Shown here in pieces: positions 31,849 through 43,337 of a stretch of 64,000 nucleotides of DNA. This DNA is from Areca catechu (lineage: Eukaryota > Streptophyta > Magnoliopsida > Arecales > Arecaceae), in assembly GCA_021397845.1 (NCBI GenBank), contig CM038052.1:147492854-147556853 (forward strand), written 5' to 3'. Positions within the stretch are counted from its first letter, which is position 1. Each line of letters opens with the position of its first letter. A program made the position numbers and the translations under genes. The notes under the pieces are model-generated. The model made no database searches, was not told the DNA's origin, and saw only the letters and a program-made list of their open reading frames with translations.

Positions 31849-33841
31849 GGATTTAGCTCTGGTACATCCTTCGAATCATCGCTCTCAATGAGAGGATAAT
31901 ATCAAAAAGATTGTCTGGAAATTGGAAACTAAACTCAAAGAAATCTATATGGAAGATCACCATCAAAATAACTTCCATAACTTCGACACTCAATCCCTTT
32001 TCTTTGAAGAAATAATGAATGAGACGGTTTTTTATCAATTCAAGATACCGTCAGTCAAATCTTATGATGGTTCTATTGATTTTATTGACCATCTAAATTG
32101 ATACAAAGCTCTCATGAGGCTTCAAGGCATATATGATACCTTATTATGCTTGGTTTTTCTAGCAACTTTGAAGAAAGCCACCATGATATAGTTTTTAAGT
32201 TTGCTACCTGGATCCATCCACTTTTTCCAGTAGCTAGGTTGTTAGTTGGTAACCTACTTTGCTAGTCATTGACATAGCCAAAGAACAATAATAGTCTCTT
32301 CTCCATCAAACAAAAAGAATGAGAGACACTTTGAAGTTATGTGGCATGCTTCAATGTATCCACATTGGAGGTCAGAGACCTCAACAAGTCTATCGTTATG
32401 TTAGCCGTGAAGTGAGGATTCCAAAATGGTCACCTGAATTTCTCCTTGAATAATTTTTTTCAAAAAGTTATGCTCAACTCCCGCGCATGCAAAAAGATAT
32501 GCCCAAGCCAAGAAAAGCTATTCTCTTCGTTGGAATGAGAAAAGGAAGAAAGAGAGCAGGAACAGGCAAGCTTATGATAAAGAAACTCATGTTCAACTGA
32601 AAATCGCTAAACCCAGAAGAGTTCAAAGCCAAAAACAAATACCCCCTTAACTGCCTCTCGATCACAAATCCTGATAAAGATCAAGAACAAGGATTTTCTA
32701 CGTCGACCACTATCCATGAGAGGTCCACTAGAGAAGAAAGATAAGAACAAATAATATCATTACCATAGAGATTATGGTCATGATATGGAAGATTGTTAGC
32801 ATTTAAAGTCGGAGATTGAGAACCTGATCCATAAAGGCTACCTCAACAAGTACATTAATAGTCAAAGAAAGAAGGGATCCTTTGGATGTAGCCCAAGCCT
32901 GAAATTGAGCTAAATAACCTACCAACTAAGAGGATAGTCAACATGATCTCAGGCTTTCCAAAGGTTGGAGGGTAGGAAGACAAGATAAGGAGCCATCAAA
33001 TAAAATACATCGGGCAGAGTCAACTAGTTCTCAAACTGAGAACATTATCATATTTTCTGATGATATTGTAGAGGGGATTCAAATCTCATATAATGATGTA
33101 GTTATTGTTTCCATGACGATGATCAAATATGATGTAAAAAGAATTCTGGTTGATAATGAAAGCTTTGTCAACATCTTATTCTATGATACTTTCTAGAAAA
33201 TGAAACTACCACTTGAAGGGCTAAAAAAGGTGCATACTACACTTATTGGGTTCTCTGGAAACTCTATCCTCACAGAAGAAGAGATTCTTTTACTAATGAC
33301 TGCAGGTCAACTACCAAAATAAGCAATAGTCTAATTGAATTTTCTGATATTCTTGGATGACCAGACTTAAATGTATTAAGGATAGTAGTCTTTACCTATC
33401 ACCTACTGTTTGCTTCCTACCCAATCATGGAGTTAGAAAAATTAGAGGAGATCGGATGTTAATCCAATACAGATTATATCTCTTTTGGCTCCCTAAGTCA
33501 AAGATGGTTTATCCCGTTCCTTCGAGCTAATATCGATGTCTTTGCTTGGATAGCTGCTGATATACCAGGCATAACTGTCGATGTCATCATCCATAAACTT
33601 AGCATGGCCCCTTATTATATTTGTGTTAAGCAAAAGAAGAGAAGTTTGCACCAAAAAGATAAAGGGCTATTAAAGAAAAAGTTGATAAGCTTATAAAGGT
33701 AGGCTTCATCAAGAAAACTCATTATCCAGACTAAATAGCCAATGTGGTTATGGTCAAGAAGGCAAACAAAAATGAAAAATCCGCATTAACTATACACATC
33801 TCAACAAAGCCTATTTAAAAGATAGCTATCCTCTACCAAGA
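31849..33841 (+). pseudogene. TatD gag, protease and RT start (heavily decayed)
   Basis: Gag capsid motifs are readable (FKIPSVKSYDGSIDFIDHL near 32037). The zinc-knuckle remnant YHYHRDYGHDMEDC (about 32756-32797) has lost its first cysteine to a stop. The protease segment reads KRILVDNESFVNILFYDTF (33137 on), where the catalytic DNGS of relatives has become DNES, so this copy is dead at the active site as well as by stops. RT begins with INYTHLNKAYLKDSYPLPR up to the K insertion at 33841. Numerous TAG and TAA codons. Confidence 0.82.
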
Positions 33842-34099
33842 TGATGGGGGACCCGAAACCTATCCGGGTTTCACCTTTTATTATTATTTTTTTAAAAAAA
33901 AAATTAGAATTTTTTTATTTTAGTTATTCCCGCTATTCCACTTATTCCCTTTATTCCCGTGTTATCCCGATGTTATTCCAACTTTATTCCAGGCTATTCC
34001 TATCTCCTTCAACCTCCAGGAAAAATTGCAGAGGTCTTTTTTTTCTCGAATTTTTGCCCCACCGGTCCGCGATCTGCCGTGCCCGACCCCCGCCACTGC

Positions 34100-34600
34100 C
34101 GCCCGCCCGCCGGCGCTCCGTCGATCCGCCGCCCCACCGGCGTCCCTGGGCCTCACGCCCGTGGGAAGTCCAGCGGTCCGTGGAAGACCAACGATCGCCC
34201 ACGACCGCCGCCGCCGTTTTGCCGCCTGGCCGGCGTGCCACCCCGCCACTGCCGCCCGCTCGCCGGCGCGCTGCCGATCCGCTGCCTTGCCGCCCCGCCG
34301 GCAGCCCTGGGGCCTCACGCTCATGGGAAGACCGGCGGTCCGTGGAAGACCAACGGTCGCCCACGGCCGCCATCGCCGTTTCGCCGCCTGGCCGCCGTGC
34401 CACCCCGCCGCTGCCACTCGCCCGCCGGCGCGCCGCCGATCTGCCGCCCTGCCGCCCCGCCGGCAGCCCTGGGGCCTCACGCCCGTGGGAAGACCGGCGG
34501 TCCGTGGAAGACCAACGGTCGCCCACGGTCGCCACCGCCGTTTCGTCGCCGCCGTCGTGCCGCCCCGCCGCCGCCGTCCGCCCGCCGGCGCGCCACCATG
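34100..34600 (+). repeat. GC-rich 162-bp tandem repeat, about 3 copies, in K
   Basis: The string gggcctcacg recurs at 34148, 34310 and 34472, exactly 162 bp apart. Very GC-rich with many ccgccg runs. The unit is a multiple of three, which keeps several frames open on both strands and explains the long Pro/Arg/Ala-rich open frames. Confidence 0.88.
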
Positions 34601-34936
34601 CCGCCCCGCCGCCGCCCGCTGGGCCGGGTGCCGAAGGTCCAGGTGCCCCTATTGCTCAGCCGTGAAGGAGCTTCCGCACGTTTTTCAGAGCATCCAAATG
34701 AAGCTTCTGCACGCTTCTCAAAGTAGTGGAAGAAGAGTTGTTTTGCACGATTTTTGGAGTAGCACGAGTTTCAGAGTGGAGGGGATTTCAAAATTCAAAT
34801 AAACGGGATTTATTTGGTAATTTTTTTTAATGAATGTAATTTGGAAATTTGGGGATTTTGATTTTGAATTTGATTCCAAAATCAAGGGAGGATTTCAGGA
34901 GATTTTATTTTTGAATTTCAAAAGGATATGAGCATC

Positions 34937-34944
34937 TATAAATA
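34937..34944 (+). promoter_or_regulatory. TATA box in solo LTR K
   Basis: TATAAATA followed by cccatactcc, downstream of the GC-rich array. Confidence 0.6.
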
Positions 34945-35110
34945 CCCATACTCCTCTTATAATAAAATAGTTGAATGAAATTTTTGAGTGTTCTTCCGGT
35001 GTGTGGTTCTGGGCTGAGGCCCTTTTTTCCTTCGTCCTTCGGGACGTCGAGGGGTGTGAGGCCCCAAGTATCTCCTTTCTCCCTCCCACCTTCGTGTCTT
35101 CCCCTCGTGG

Positions 35111-35470
35111 CCTTGAGAACCATCCTAGCGCCTCTAAGTACTGAGGAGGGCGTAATGCCTTAGAGGTGGACGGTCTCTTCGTTAGGGTGAGTCCCAAGAT
35201 CCATGAGTTCTCCCCCACCCCCGTCCTACGTGACCTTGAGATCCATCCTAGAGCCTCTAAGTATTGAGGAGGGCGTAATGCCTTAGAGGTGGACGGTCTC
35301 TTCGTTAGGATGAGTCCCAATGTCTAGGAGTTCTCCCCCACCCCCGTCCTTCGTGACCTTGAGATCCATCCTGGCGCCTCTAAGTATTGAGGAGGGCGTA
35401 ATGCCTTAGAGGTGGATGGTCTCTTCGTTAGGATGAGTCCCAAGGTCTAGGAGTTCCCGTCCCAGCCTCC
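35111..35470 (+). repeat. 123-bp tandem repeat, about 3 copies, in K
   Basis: ccttgaga-ccatcct recurs at 35111, 35234 and 35357. Each copy holds the block aggtggacggtctcttcgtt (aggtggatggtctcttcgtt in the third), which is single-copy in the LTRs of J. Confidence 0.88.
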
Positions 35471-35673
35471 CATCCCCATCGTTCCTTCGCCATCTCCGCC
35501 AAGAAAATTTAAAAAAAAAATCAAAAGAGCCCAGTCGTTTTAGGATTTTCAGGGGTCGTTCTATCCTAGTCCCAGAGGCTTCTTAGCCCTCCCATGATCC
35601 TTGGTTTGCTTTAGGTGTTTTTCCTCTTTTCAAAATAACAATAGATTTTCTTCGTGTCCTTCGTTCTACATCA

Positions 35674-35964
35674 CAAGAATTCATCAACTAGTAGATGCTA
35701 CGTCTGGGCATGAATTACTTAGCTTCTTGGATGTTTTCTTAGAATATAATCAAATTTGAATAGTAAAAAAAGATGAAGAGAAAACGACCATTGTGATAGA
35801 AAAAGGGCTTTACTATTACAAAATGATATTTTTTGGACTAAAAAATAATGGAGCCACTTACTAACATCTAGTCAATAGAGTCTTCAAAAACCAGATAAGG
35901 AAAAATATGGAAGTCTATATGGATGATATGCTTATCAAAAATATAAAGATTGATCACCATATAG
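35674..35964 (+). pseudogene. TatD RT middle fragment
   Basis: RT resumes after solo LTR K with IHQLVDATSGHELLSFLDVF and continues to the catalytic motif YMDDM (about 35917-35931), then LIKNIKIDHHI up to the F insertion at 35964. YMDDM replaces the YVDDM of TatA and TatC. Stops at about 35741 and 35756. Confidence 0.85.
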
Positions 35965-37629
35965 TGGTGCGGGCACCAGACTCACAAGAAGACTTCAGAG
36001 CTCCATTTGGATCTCTGATTGACATTGCCCGAGAAATTAGGGTTTGTAATAAAGGTTGACCTGGTCAACCAGTTTATTTATTTTTATTTATTTCTTGAGT
36101 CACCATTTAAATTTTGTTGAGTCATGTTGACTCGGTGCAAGTCCCGATGTGGTTTCAATTTTATCCAAAATGGTGCCGCAATTGTCTTCCAATCAAATCA
36201 AGGTCCAAAATGGTGCCACATTTGTCTTCCAATCAAATCAAGGTCCAAGCAAGTGGAGGCCACACTCCAAGCCACACGCCCAGCCACACTCCGAGCACAC
36301 GCCAGGGTCCAGGAGGCGCCACAGAGGCATCCCAGTGTCATGGTCCCCACATCCAAAGAAGAAAAAAATCAAATTGGAAGCCAATTTAAAGGAGGCGCCC
36401 ATACCTGCCAATTTTGTCTAAGCAAAGAAGGAAAGGGACTTCTCTTGGAGAAAAAATCAAAAAAGGACATCCAACCTACTCCTAATTGAAGTTCAAATCA
36501 AAATCAAAGAGCTTAACTTGGAGTGGAAGAAAAGAAGAAATGCCATAAGGAGAAGAGGACTCCAAATCCAAATCCAACTCCAAAGAAGGTGCCATAAAAA
36601 TTCCAAAAAAAATCCTTTATGGCCGTCCCAAATTTTTTTGAATTCTTGGTCGGCCAAGAGAGGAGGTTTTCTACCTAATCTAGAGGTTGGAGGAGTTTAG
36701 TCCCACATGGGAATTTGTACAAACTTGGAGAAAATTTTAGGTCTATATAATAGACCTCTCTTTGTAACTTTAGAAATCAATGAATGAAAGAAATTTTTTT
36801 TATGAGCAAACTTATATTTTCTCTTCTTCCGCACTATTCTAAGTGTTGAGCTCCATGAGGGGGTAATCCGGGTTCCATTGGAGCCTTGAGGAGGTGAGAG
36901 ATCTCCATCTTTATCCAAAACCCTAGGTTAGCCACTTAAAAATCCAAAACCCTAGCCGCCCATCATTATTTTCAATCCATCAAACCCTAGCTCCTTCCAT
37001 CTCCCACGGCCTCTCTCTCTCTACAAGTCCAGGCCATCCACCTTCATCCAGATCCAGCCCGGCTACTTCAGATCCAGAGCAAGTTCCAAGGAAAATCACA
37101 TCAGCTTCCAGGAGAATCCAGTTTTCAGCAATTTCAATCTTCAAGTTCATCAACCTGGTAAATTTTTCCCTTGACTCTCTGATTCCATCAATTGTTTTTC
37201 TTCTCTTCCAGATCTTGAGTTCAGGAGAAGCCAACCCGCCAAAGGACCAGTATTGGAGGATCCATTGCGAAGATATCTGAATTCGAGGATCCAACAATCT
37301 GCTCGGGAGAGTTCTTCCACCAAAATCTGTGAAGATCATTGTCTGGTTAGGTAAACCATCTCTTCTCTTTATTTCTGTTCTGTTGAAAGTTCGGAGCGAA
37401 ACCCTAGGTCTGGGATTTTTTCAACCCCCAGCGATCCGTTGCTTCTGAACTACTCTGATAATTTAGTTTCCTTAAAATTGTGCTTTCAATTATCATATTA
37501 GTATCTTTCAATGTTAGGTTAACTTTTCTTTGATTTGAAGCCAACTTCTACAAACATATAAAAACAACAAAAAAAATTAGTTAATCTTAATTTACTTCCG
37601 CATCGCATCCCTTTATTTGTTCTGCATCA
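35965..37629 (+). repeat. 5' LTR of F
   Basis: TGGTGCGGGCACC to TCTGCATCA. Its first 73 bases also encode the end of the polyprotein when present as the 3' copy. It contains a TATA box at 36744-36751 and the block gtgttgagctcc-tgaggg, shared with G. Confidence 0.95.
36744..36751 (+). promoter_or_regulatory. TATA box in F 5' LTR
   Basis: TATATAAT following ttaggtc, repeated in the 3' LTR (about 44060). The downstream sequence matches the leader arrangement of G. Confidence 0.6.
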
Positions 37630-37633
37630 TTTT

Positions 37634-37647
37634 TGGTATCAGAGCCC
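37634..37647 (+). other. Primer binding site of F (tRNA-Met type)
   Basis: tggtatcagagccc, four bases after the 5' LTR end. Confidence 0.88.
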
Positions 37648-38542
37648 AGTCTAGGGTTTCTGATTTGCTTGCTTGCTTGTTTTGATTGTTTTCTCTTTTT
37701 ATTTTGTCTGCTCGAAGTAGACTCCCCAGGACGTCCGGTCCTAGGAACTAAGCGAGGCGCAAGCCTCCTCCTCCCATTCCACGGGGTGTTCCTAGGGCGT
37801 GTAGGGGATCCATTGGGTTATAACTTCGTAGCAGGGATTATAAACGGGGAAGACAATCTAGTTGCAGCCCGTAATTGCCCTATTGTCTGAATTATTTCTC
37901 CCTGCATAAAACTCCAAATTGTATGATTTTTACTTCGTTGAAACCAGTATAATTGAACCTATTTTCCATAATTTTTTTGTGATTTATTGGTTTCGGTAAA
38001 AATTCTGAGCATTAAAATACAACAACTCTGTTTTTTTTTGTGTTCTGCAATTCAATTCTTTTTGGAGTGATCATCTCATAATTTACTTAAGGGCAATTGA
38101 GCATCTAAGATAAGGGGAGGAGTTGATTACCTCTCCTTAGCCCAAAACCACCATCCAATCATTCGAACCTAGACCTAATTTAAAATCAGTTAGACCTAAT
38201 TTGCCCTAGTGGGCTAGGAACACCAATTGGTCGGGTCTAGGCTAGTGTTGAGTCAGTTTGCCGAGTTATTCTGTGTGTGCTTAGCACTCAGTGTCTAGAA
38301 TGGTGGTTCAGGGATCCATTCCCGAAGGGCTTGTGTGCTGGTCCGCCTACCTGGCCAATCACTGATTGGTGTCTAGGATTGGCAATCAGGGACCTAACAC
38401 TCCCCTTACACCTGCCTGGCTGAGTCCTGAGTTACTACAGGCTAGCTTGCCACTCTGATTGGGCATCTAGTTTGGACTCTAGGTCTAGTGATCCAGTAGT
38501 CGATTTAGTCTAGTCTCATTTTATGTGCTTGCTTGAATCATC
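37648..38542 (+). other. Untranslated leader of F
   Basis: About 900 bp with no conserved long frame. Closely similar to the leader of G (49887-50772), including ttgagcatctaagataagg and the gtccgcctacctggccaatc stretch, so it may hold packaging signals shared by the pair (inference). Confidence 0.7.
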
Positions 38543-40147
38543 ATGTCTACCAGAAACGGAGTGCCATATCAACCTGGTCAAACCCAACCTGATTTAGAGG
38601 CCATGATCAGAACTCTTACTGAAAGTATGGCTAAAATGAATCAGGATATGACAAACACAGTGGCCCAGTTTAGTGCACAAATTCATGAGGATCTTCCCCA
38701 ACTTAGGGACCGAGTCCAAGTACTTGAAGAACCTAGACATCGGAATTGGACTCCTGACCCCGATTTTAATGTGCCTCAACCTCACCCACATCAGGAGCCT
38801 AGAAGGCCTTTATATAGAGATCCTGAACCTAATCATAGGAGGCCTGACCCAGAGCCTGAAGATAAAGATGATAGGTTCATCAGGAACATCAAATTAGATG
38901 CACCCACTTTTGATGGTAGTCTGAACCCTAAGGTGTATTCTGATTGGGAGGGTGAGATGGACCAATACTTTGAGTGGTATGCTATGTCTGAGGAGAGGAA
39001 ATACAAGTTTGCCAAGATGAAATTAGTGCGTCAAGCTAGGTTATACTGGGGGAACATTGAGCTAACCACTAGGAGACGGAATGTTGAGCCCATAACCACT
39101 TGGCAGGGTATGAAAGAAGAACTGAGAGATAAATACCTACCCATTTCATACCAGCAAAACCTGTTAGACCAATGGCAAAACCTGAAACAAGGAAACCGAT
39201 CTGTCTCAGACTACATAGCTACTTTTGATGAATACCTAATGAGATGTGATGTGAGTGAAGCCCACGAAGTCACTTTGTCTAGATTTAGGGCTGGACTGAG
39301 GGAAGATATCAAGAGAGAACTATTTCTGAGAGAGGTTACTGATCTAGACCAAGCCTACCAGATTGCACTGAACACTGAGAAATTTCAGAGAGGACCTATA
39401 CCTTCTAGGGTTAGTGCCCCAATCCCAAGGAATGGACCTAGCCAAGTTATCCCTAGTAAACCTTTTCAGGGTACTTCTACCCCTAGGCCCATGGATAAAG
39501 GTAAGGCACCTGACACCCAGAGAACCCCTAGTTCAAATATCACCTGTTTTAAGTGTCAGAAACCATGTCACATTTCCAGTCAGTGTACTGCCATAGCCTG
39601 TTTCAAGTGTCATAAGGTAGGTCATGTTGCTAGCCAGTGCCCACGGAGATCCCTTTACATAGAAGAGGGAGAGAATGATAATTCCGAGCCCAGTGAGGAA
39701 TTTGAAGAAGAAGTTTATGAGGCCGGAATGAATTTGGTTGAGGAGTATGAAGGAGAGGAGGAACCCAATGAATCTGACCAATTAGGAGTTGTAAGATGCA
39801 TCCTATCCCAGAATCTAGTTCAAGAGGATTGGCGTAGGGCTAACATCCTACAGACTTTTCTTAAATTAGGGGATAAGGTATGTAAGATCATTATAGATAG
39901 TGGGAGCTGTGTAAATGCCATCTCTACTAGCACTGTCAAGATGTTAGGCTTAATCCCAGTTCCCCATCCCAACCCCTATAAGGTTTCTTGGATAGATTCT
40001 ACCTCCATACCCATCCAGTCTAGATGTCAAGTCCAAATCCAAATGCAATCTTATCACGAAAAGATTTGGTGCGATGTCTTACCCATGGGGGTGAGCAGTA
40101 TAATTCTCGGAAGACCTTGGTGTATGATCATGATGCCACCCTCTTAG
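38543..40147 (+). pseudogene. gag-pro: F gag and protease (534 codons), cut off from pol by a frameshift
   Basis: The start MSTRNGVPYQPGQ is shared with G. A predicted coiled coil near residues 15-60 is followed by a Pro/Arg-rich linker, the retrotransposon Gag capsid core (about residues 112-290, with YSDWEGEMDQYFEWYAM) and two CCHC zinc knuckles: CFKCQKPCHISSQC (about 39545-39586) and CFKCHKVGHVASQC (about 39599-39640). An acidic segment and the protease active site IIIDSGSCVNAIS (about 39889) follow. It is open from 38543 to 40147. Near 40122, just after LGRPW, the pol frame becomes the continuing one, which indicates a single-base loss in this copy rather than a designed frameshift, since chromoviruses usually have one continuous frame. 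Confidence 0.9.
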
Positions 40148-42230
40148 GAAAATCCAATACCTGTGTCTTTAGTTTCAATGGGAAGAAGATTACGATCCAT
40201 TCAGTTTCCCCTAAGGACAAGGTAACTAAAGGAGCCGGTAAGGTTAAGGAGATGAAAACTGGAGTGAACCTAATCAGTGCTAAGGATCTAGAACAAGAAA
40301 TTCATAGTGGTTCACCCATCTGGATGTTGACTGCTAAGGAACTTAGAACTTCGGAACCCTCAGAGCCTCCTCAAGAAGTTAAACCTGTGTTAAAAGAATT
40401 TGAGGATGTCTTTCCCGAGGATTTGCCAGACCACCTTCCACCTCTTAGGGATATCCAGCATGCCATAGATCTAATCTCAGGAGCGACTTTGCCCAACTTG
40501 CCCCATTACAGGATGAATCCATCTGAGCATGAAGAACTGCAAAAGCAGGTTGGAGAATTATTGAGGAAGGGGTTTATTAGAGAAAGTCTTAGCCCTTGTG
40601 CAGTCCCAGCCTTACTGACCCCAAAGAAAGATGGCACGTGGAGGATGTGTGTTGACAGTCATGCCATCAATAAAATTACAATCAAATATAGGTTTTCCAT
40701 CCCTAGACTAGATGACATGCTTGATATGATGGCTGGTGCAATGGTTTTTTCTAAGATTGATCTCAAAAGCGGCTATCATCAGGTTAGGATTAGACCCGGG
40801 GATGAATGGAAAACTGCTTTCAAAACTAAGGATGGTCTTTATGAATGGGTTGTTATGCCTTTTGGGTTGTCCAATGCCCCTAGTACTTTCATGAGAATTA
40901 TGACCCAGGTACTTAGAGCTTTCATAGGAAAATTTGTGGTGGTCTATTTTGATGACATCCTGATCTATAGTAAGACCCCAGCAGATCACCTAGGCCACCT
41001 TAGAGCAGTCTGCCAAGTTTTGAGGAATGATAGACTCTACGGTAATCTTAAGAAGTGTGAATTCATGACTAGTAGAGTTATCTTTCTTGGTTTTGTAGTA
41101 ACCCCTGACGGCGTGGCGGCCGATCCTGAGAAGATTAGGTCCATAGTAGACTGGCCAGAGCCAACCAATGTGCATGAAGTTAGAAGTTTCCACGGCTTGG
41201 CTACCTTCTATAGGCGATTCATCAAGGGGTTTAGTACTTTAGCTGCTCCTATCACTGATTGTATTAGGAAGGGAGAATTTCATTGGACTAAGTCAGCCCA
41301 TAAAGCCTTCCTAGATCTTAAGGATAAAATGACCCAGGCACCCATTCTGAGATTACCCGATTTTTCTAAAGTATTTGAGGTTGCCTGTGATGCTTCAGGT
41401 GTAGGAATAGGTGGAGTCCTAAGCCAAGAGAATCATCCCATAGCATTCTTTAGTGAAAAACTTAATGATGCTAAGCTTAGGTATTCTACCTATGATAAGG
41501 AATTTTATGCGGTGGTGCAAGCTTTGTGTTACTGGAGACATTATTTGCTACCGCAGGAATTTGTACTATTTTCGGACCCTGAGGCTCTTAGATTTCTGAA
41601 CTCCCAAAAGAAGCTTAACCCTAGGCATGCTAAGTGGGTAGAATATATCCAGTCCTATACTTTTGTCCTGAAACATAAGGCTGGAGTTGAGAATAAGGTA
41701 GCTGATGTCCTTAGTCGCCGATCTCTATTATTAACTTCTGTTAGAACTGAGGTCATAGGGTTTGAGCAAATCAAAGAGGAATATGAGTCTTGTCCGGATT
41801 TCACAACTGTGTATCAGGATCTAGTTCAAGGACCATCTAGTAATCACCAGGATTATACCCTTGCAGATGGTTTTTTGTTCTTCAAAAATAGGCTTTGCAT
41901 CCCTAGAACTTCTCTTAGGGAATTTTTGATTTGGGAAATCCATGCTGGAGGTTTAGCCGGCCATTTTGGAAAAGACAAGACCATTCTAGCTATTGAAGAC
42001 CACTTTTTCTGGCCTAGCTTGAAAAGGGATGTAGCTAATATTGTAGCTAGATGTCGAACCTGCGCTGTTGCCAAACAGCGAAAACAAAACACTGGCCTTT
42101 ATACCCCACTCCCTGTCCCAGATCGTCCTTGGCAAGATGTGAGTATGGATTTTGTGTTAGGTTTACCTAAGACCCAGAGGAGACATGATTCTATCTGTGT
42201 CGTAGTCGACCGATTCTCTAAAATGGCCCA
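40122..42230 (+). pseudogene. pol: F reverse transcriptase, RNase H and integrase N-part
   Basis: One open frame. RT motifs include VPALLTPKKDGTWRMCVD, FSKIDLKSGYHQVRI, VVMPFGLSNAPSTFM and the catalytic YFDDI (40945-40959). RNase H follows from FEVACDASGVGIGGVLSQE (41375 on), with DKEFYAVVQAL and VADVLSRR. The integrase zinc domain has H-H-C-C in HAGGLAGHFGKD to CRTCAVAK (about 41942-42075). The first core Asp is in VSMDFVLGLPKT (about 42140). The frame is lost at about 42228-42235 inside the integrase core. Confidence 0.92.
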
Positions 42231-42233
42231 ATC

Positions 42234-43337
42234 TTGCCTTGTTCCCAAACCTTTGATGCGTCTAAGGTAGCCACACTTTTCTTCAATGAGATAGTTAGAC
42301 TCCATGGCCTACCTAAGACAATCGTTTCAGATAGGGATGTCCGGTTCACCAGTTACTTTTGGAAGACCCTTTGGCTTAAATTAGGGACAAAACTTAAGTT
42401 TTCAACTGCCTATCATCCCCAAACTGATGGCCAAACTGAAGTAGTGAACCGTAGCCTAGGAAATCTGCTGAGATGTCTTGTTGGTGAAAACACCAGAAAT
42501 TGGGATTTATACCTACCAAGGGCAGAATTTGCGTACAATGACTCGGTCAATAGGTCTACGGGTAAGAGTCCATTTGAAATTGTACATGGGTACAAACCTC
42601 ACACACCTCTTGACCTAGTCCCTTTACCTGTCCACACTCGAGTCTCCGAGTCTGCTGAGAATCTTGCACAGCATGTAAAAGACTTGCATAAAGAAATTCA
42701 TGCCAAAATAAATTTAAGTAATGAAACTTATAAGAAGTTGGCTGATACTCAAAGGCGAGTCAAATCTTTTGTTGAGGGAGACTATGTGATGATTAGGTTA
42801 AGGCCTGAACGGTTTCCTCCTGGAACCGTTAGAAAGTTACATGCTAGGGGAGCTGGACCATTTAGAGTGGTAAAGAGAGTAGGATCCAATGCCTATGTAC
42901 TCGAGTTGCCTCCAGAACTAGGCATTAGCTCTACTTTCAACATTACAGACTTAGTAGAGTACAGGGAGCCAGCTGTGATTCCTAGTGAGCCTTTTGAGCC
43001 TAACCCTATCATTGAGAGTGATCCCGACCCTGTGTGTCCACCAACAAACTGGCCTGTGAGGAAAGAGCAGATTGAAAAGATCCTGGATGATCAGGTTATC
43101 TCTACTCGTAATCGAGGATACCAAAGGTACCTGGTCCGCTGGCAAGGAAGGCCAGATTCTGATGACTCTTGGATCTCCCGAGAAGAATTACAAGAATTGG
43201 ACCCAGACCTCTTGGAGAGATACCAGAGCCAACTTGAGCCTTACTCGACAGGGTCGAGTTCCTCCCACCCCGGGAGAATTGGTGCGGGCACCAGACTCAC
43301 AAGAAGACTTCAGAGCTCCATTTGGATCTCTGATTGA
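42234..43337 (+). pseudogene. int: F integrase core, C-terminus and chromodomain
   Basis: The frame resumes after the second shift. It carries the second Asp in KTIVSDRDVRFTSYF and the Glu in HPQTDGQTEVVNRSL (D,D-35-E), then GKSPFEIVHGY, the GPF-type C-terminal domain (GAGPFRVVKRVGSNAYVLEL) and a chromodomain at about 43066-43215 (VISTRNRGYQRYLVRWQG, with SWISREEL). A chromodomain would direct insertion to marked chromatin. The coding sequence ends at 43337, 58 bp inside the 3' LTR. Confidence 0.92.
43243..43259 (+). other. Hairpin before the 3' LTR of F
   Basis: actcgac-agg-gtcgagt, 7-bp perfect stem, 3-base loop, 20 bp before the 3' LTR and inside the coding sequence (the PYSTGSS region). 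Confidence 0.8.

Larger units (their letters stand above)
33842..35673 (+). repeat. K: solo LTR (1832 bp) inserted in TatD
   Basis: Starts TGATGGGGGACC and ends TTCTACATCA, flanked by caaga on both sides (33837-33841 and 35674-35678). TatD RT resumes directly after it. No internal region is left, as expected after LTR-LTR recombination. Its U5-side block aggtggacggtctcttcgttagggtgagtccc is homologous to the J LTR. It holds two internal tandem arrays and a TATA box at 34937-34944. Confidence 0.85.

Noticed and set aside
33841..34802. Long Pro/Arg/Ala-rich open frames of 255-274 codons on the plus strand and 172-183 on the minus strand
   Set aside because: They overlap in several frames on both strands over a 162-bp GC-rich tandem repeat whose period is a multiple of three. 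No domain is visible, and the whole lies inside solo LTR K.
36114..36489. Frames of 90-121 codons in the F LTR, repeated at 43429-43804
   Set aside because: The same frames occur in both LTRs only because LTRs are copies. No domain, and the stretch lies upstream of the LTR TATA box.
40122..42235. Programmed frameshifting in F
   Set aside because: Chromoviruses normally use one frame, and both sites look like simple one-base losses. No slippery sequence or pseudoknot was evident.
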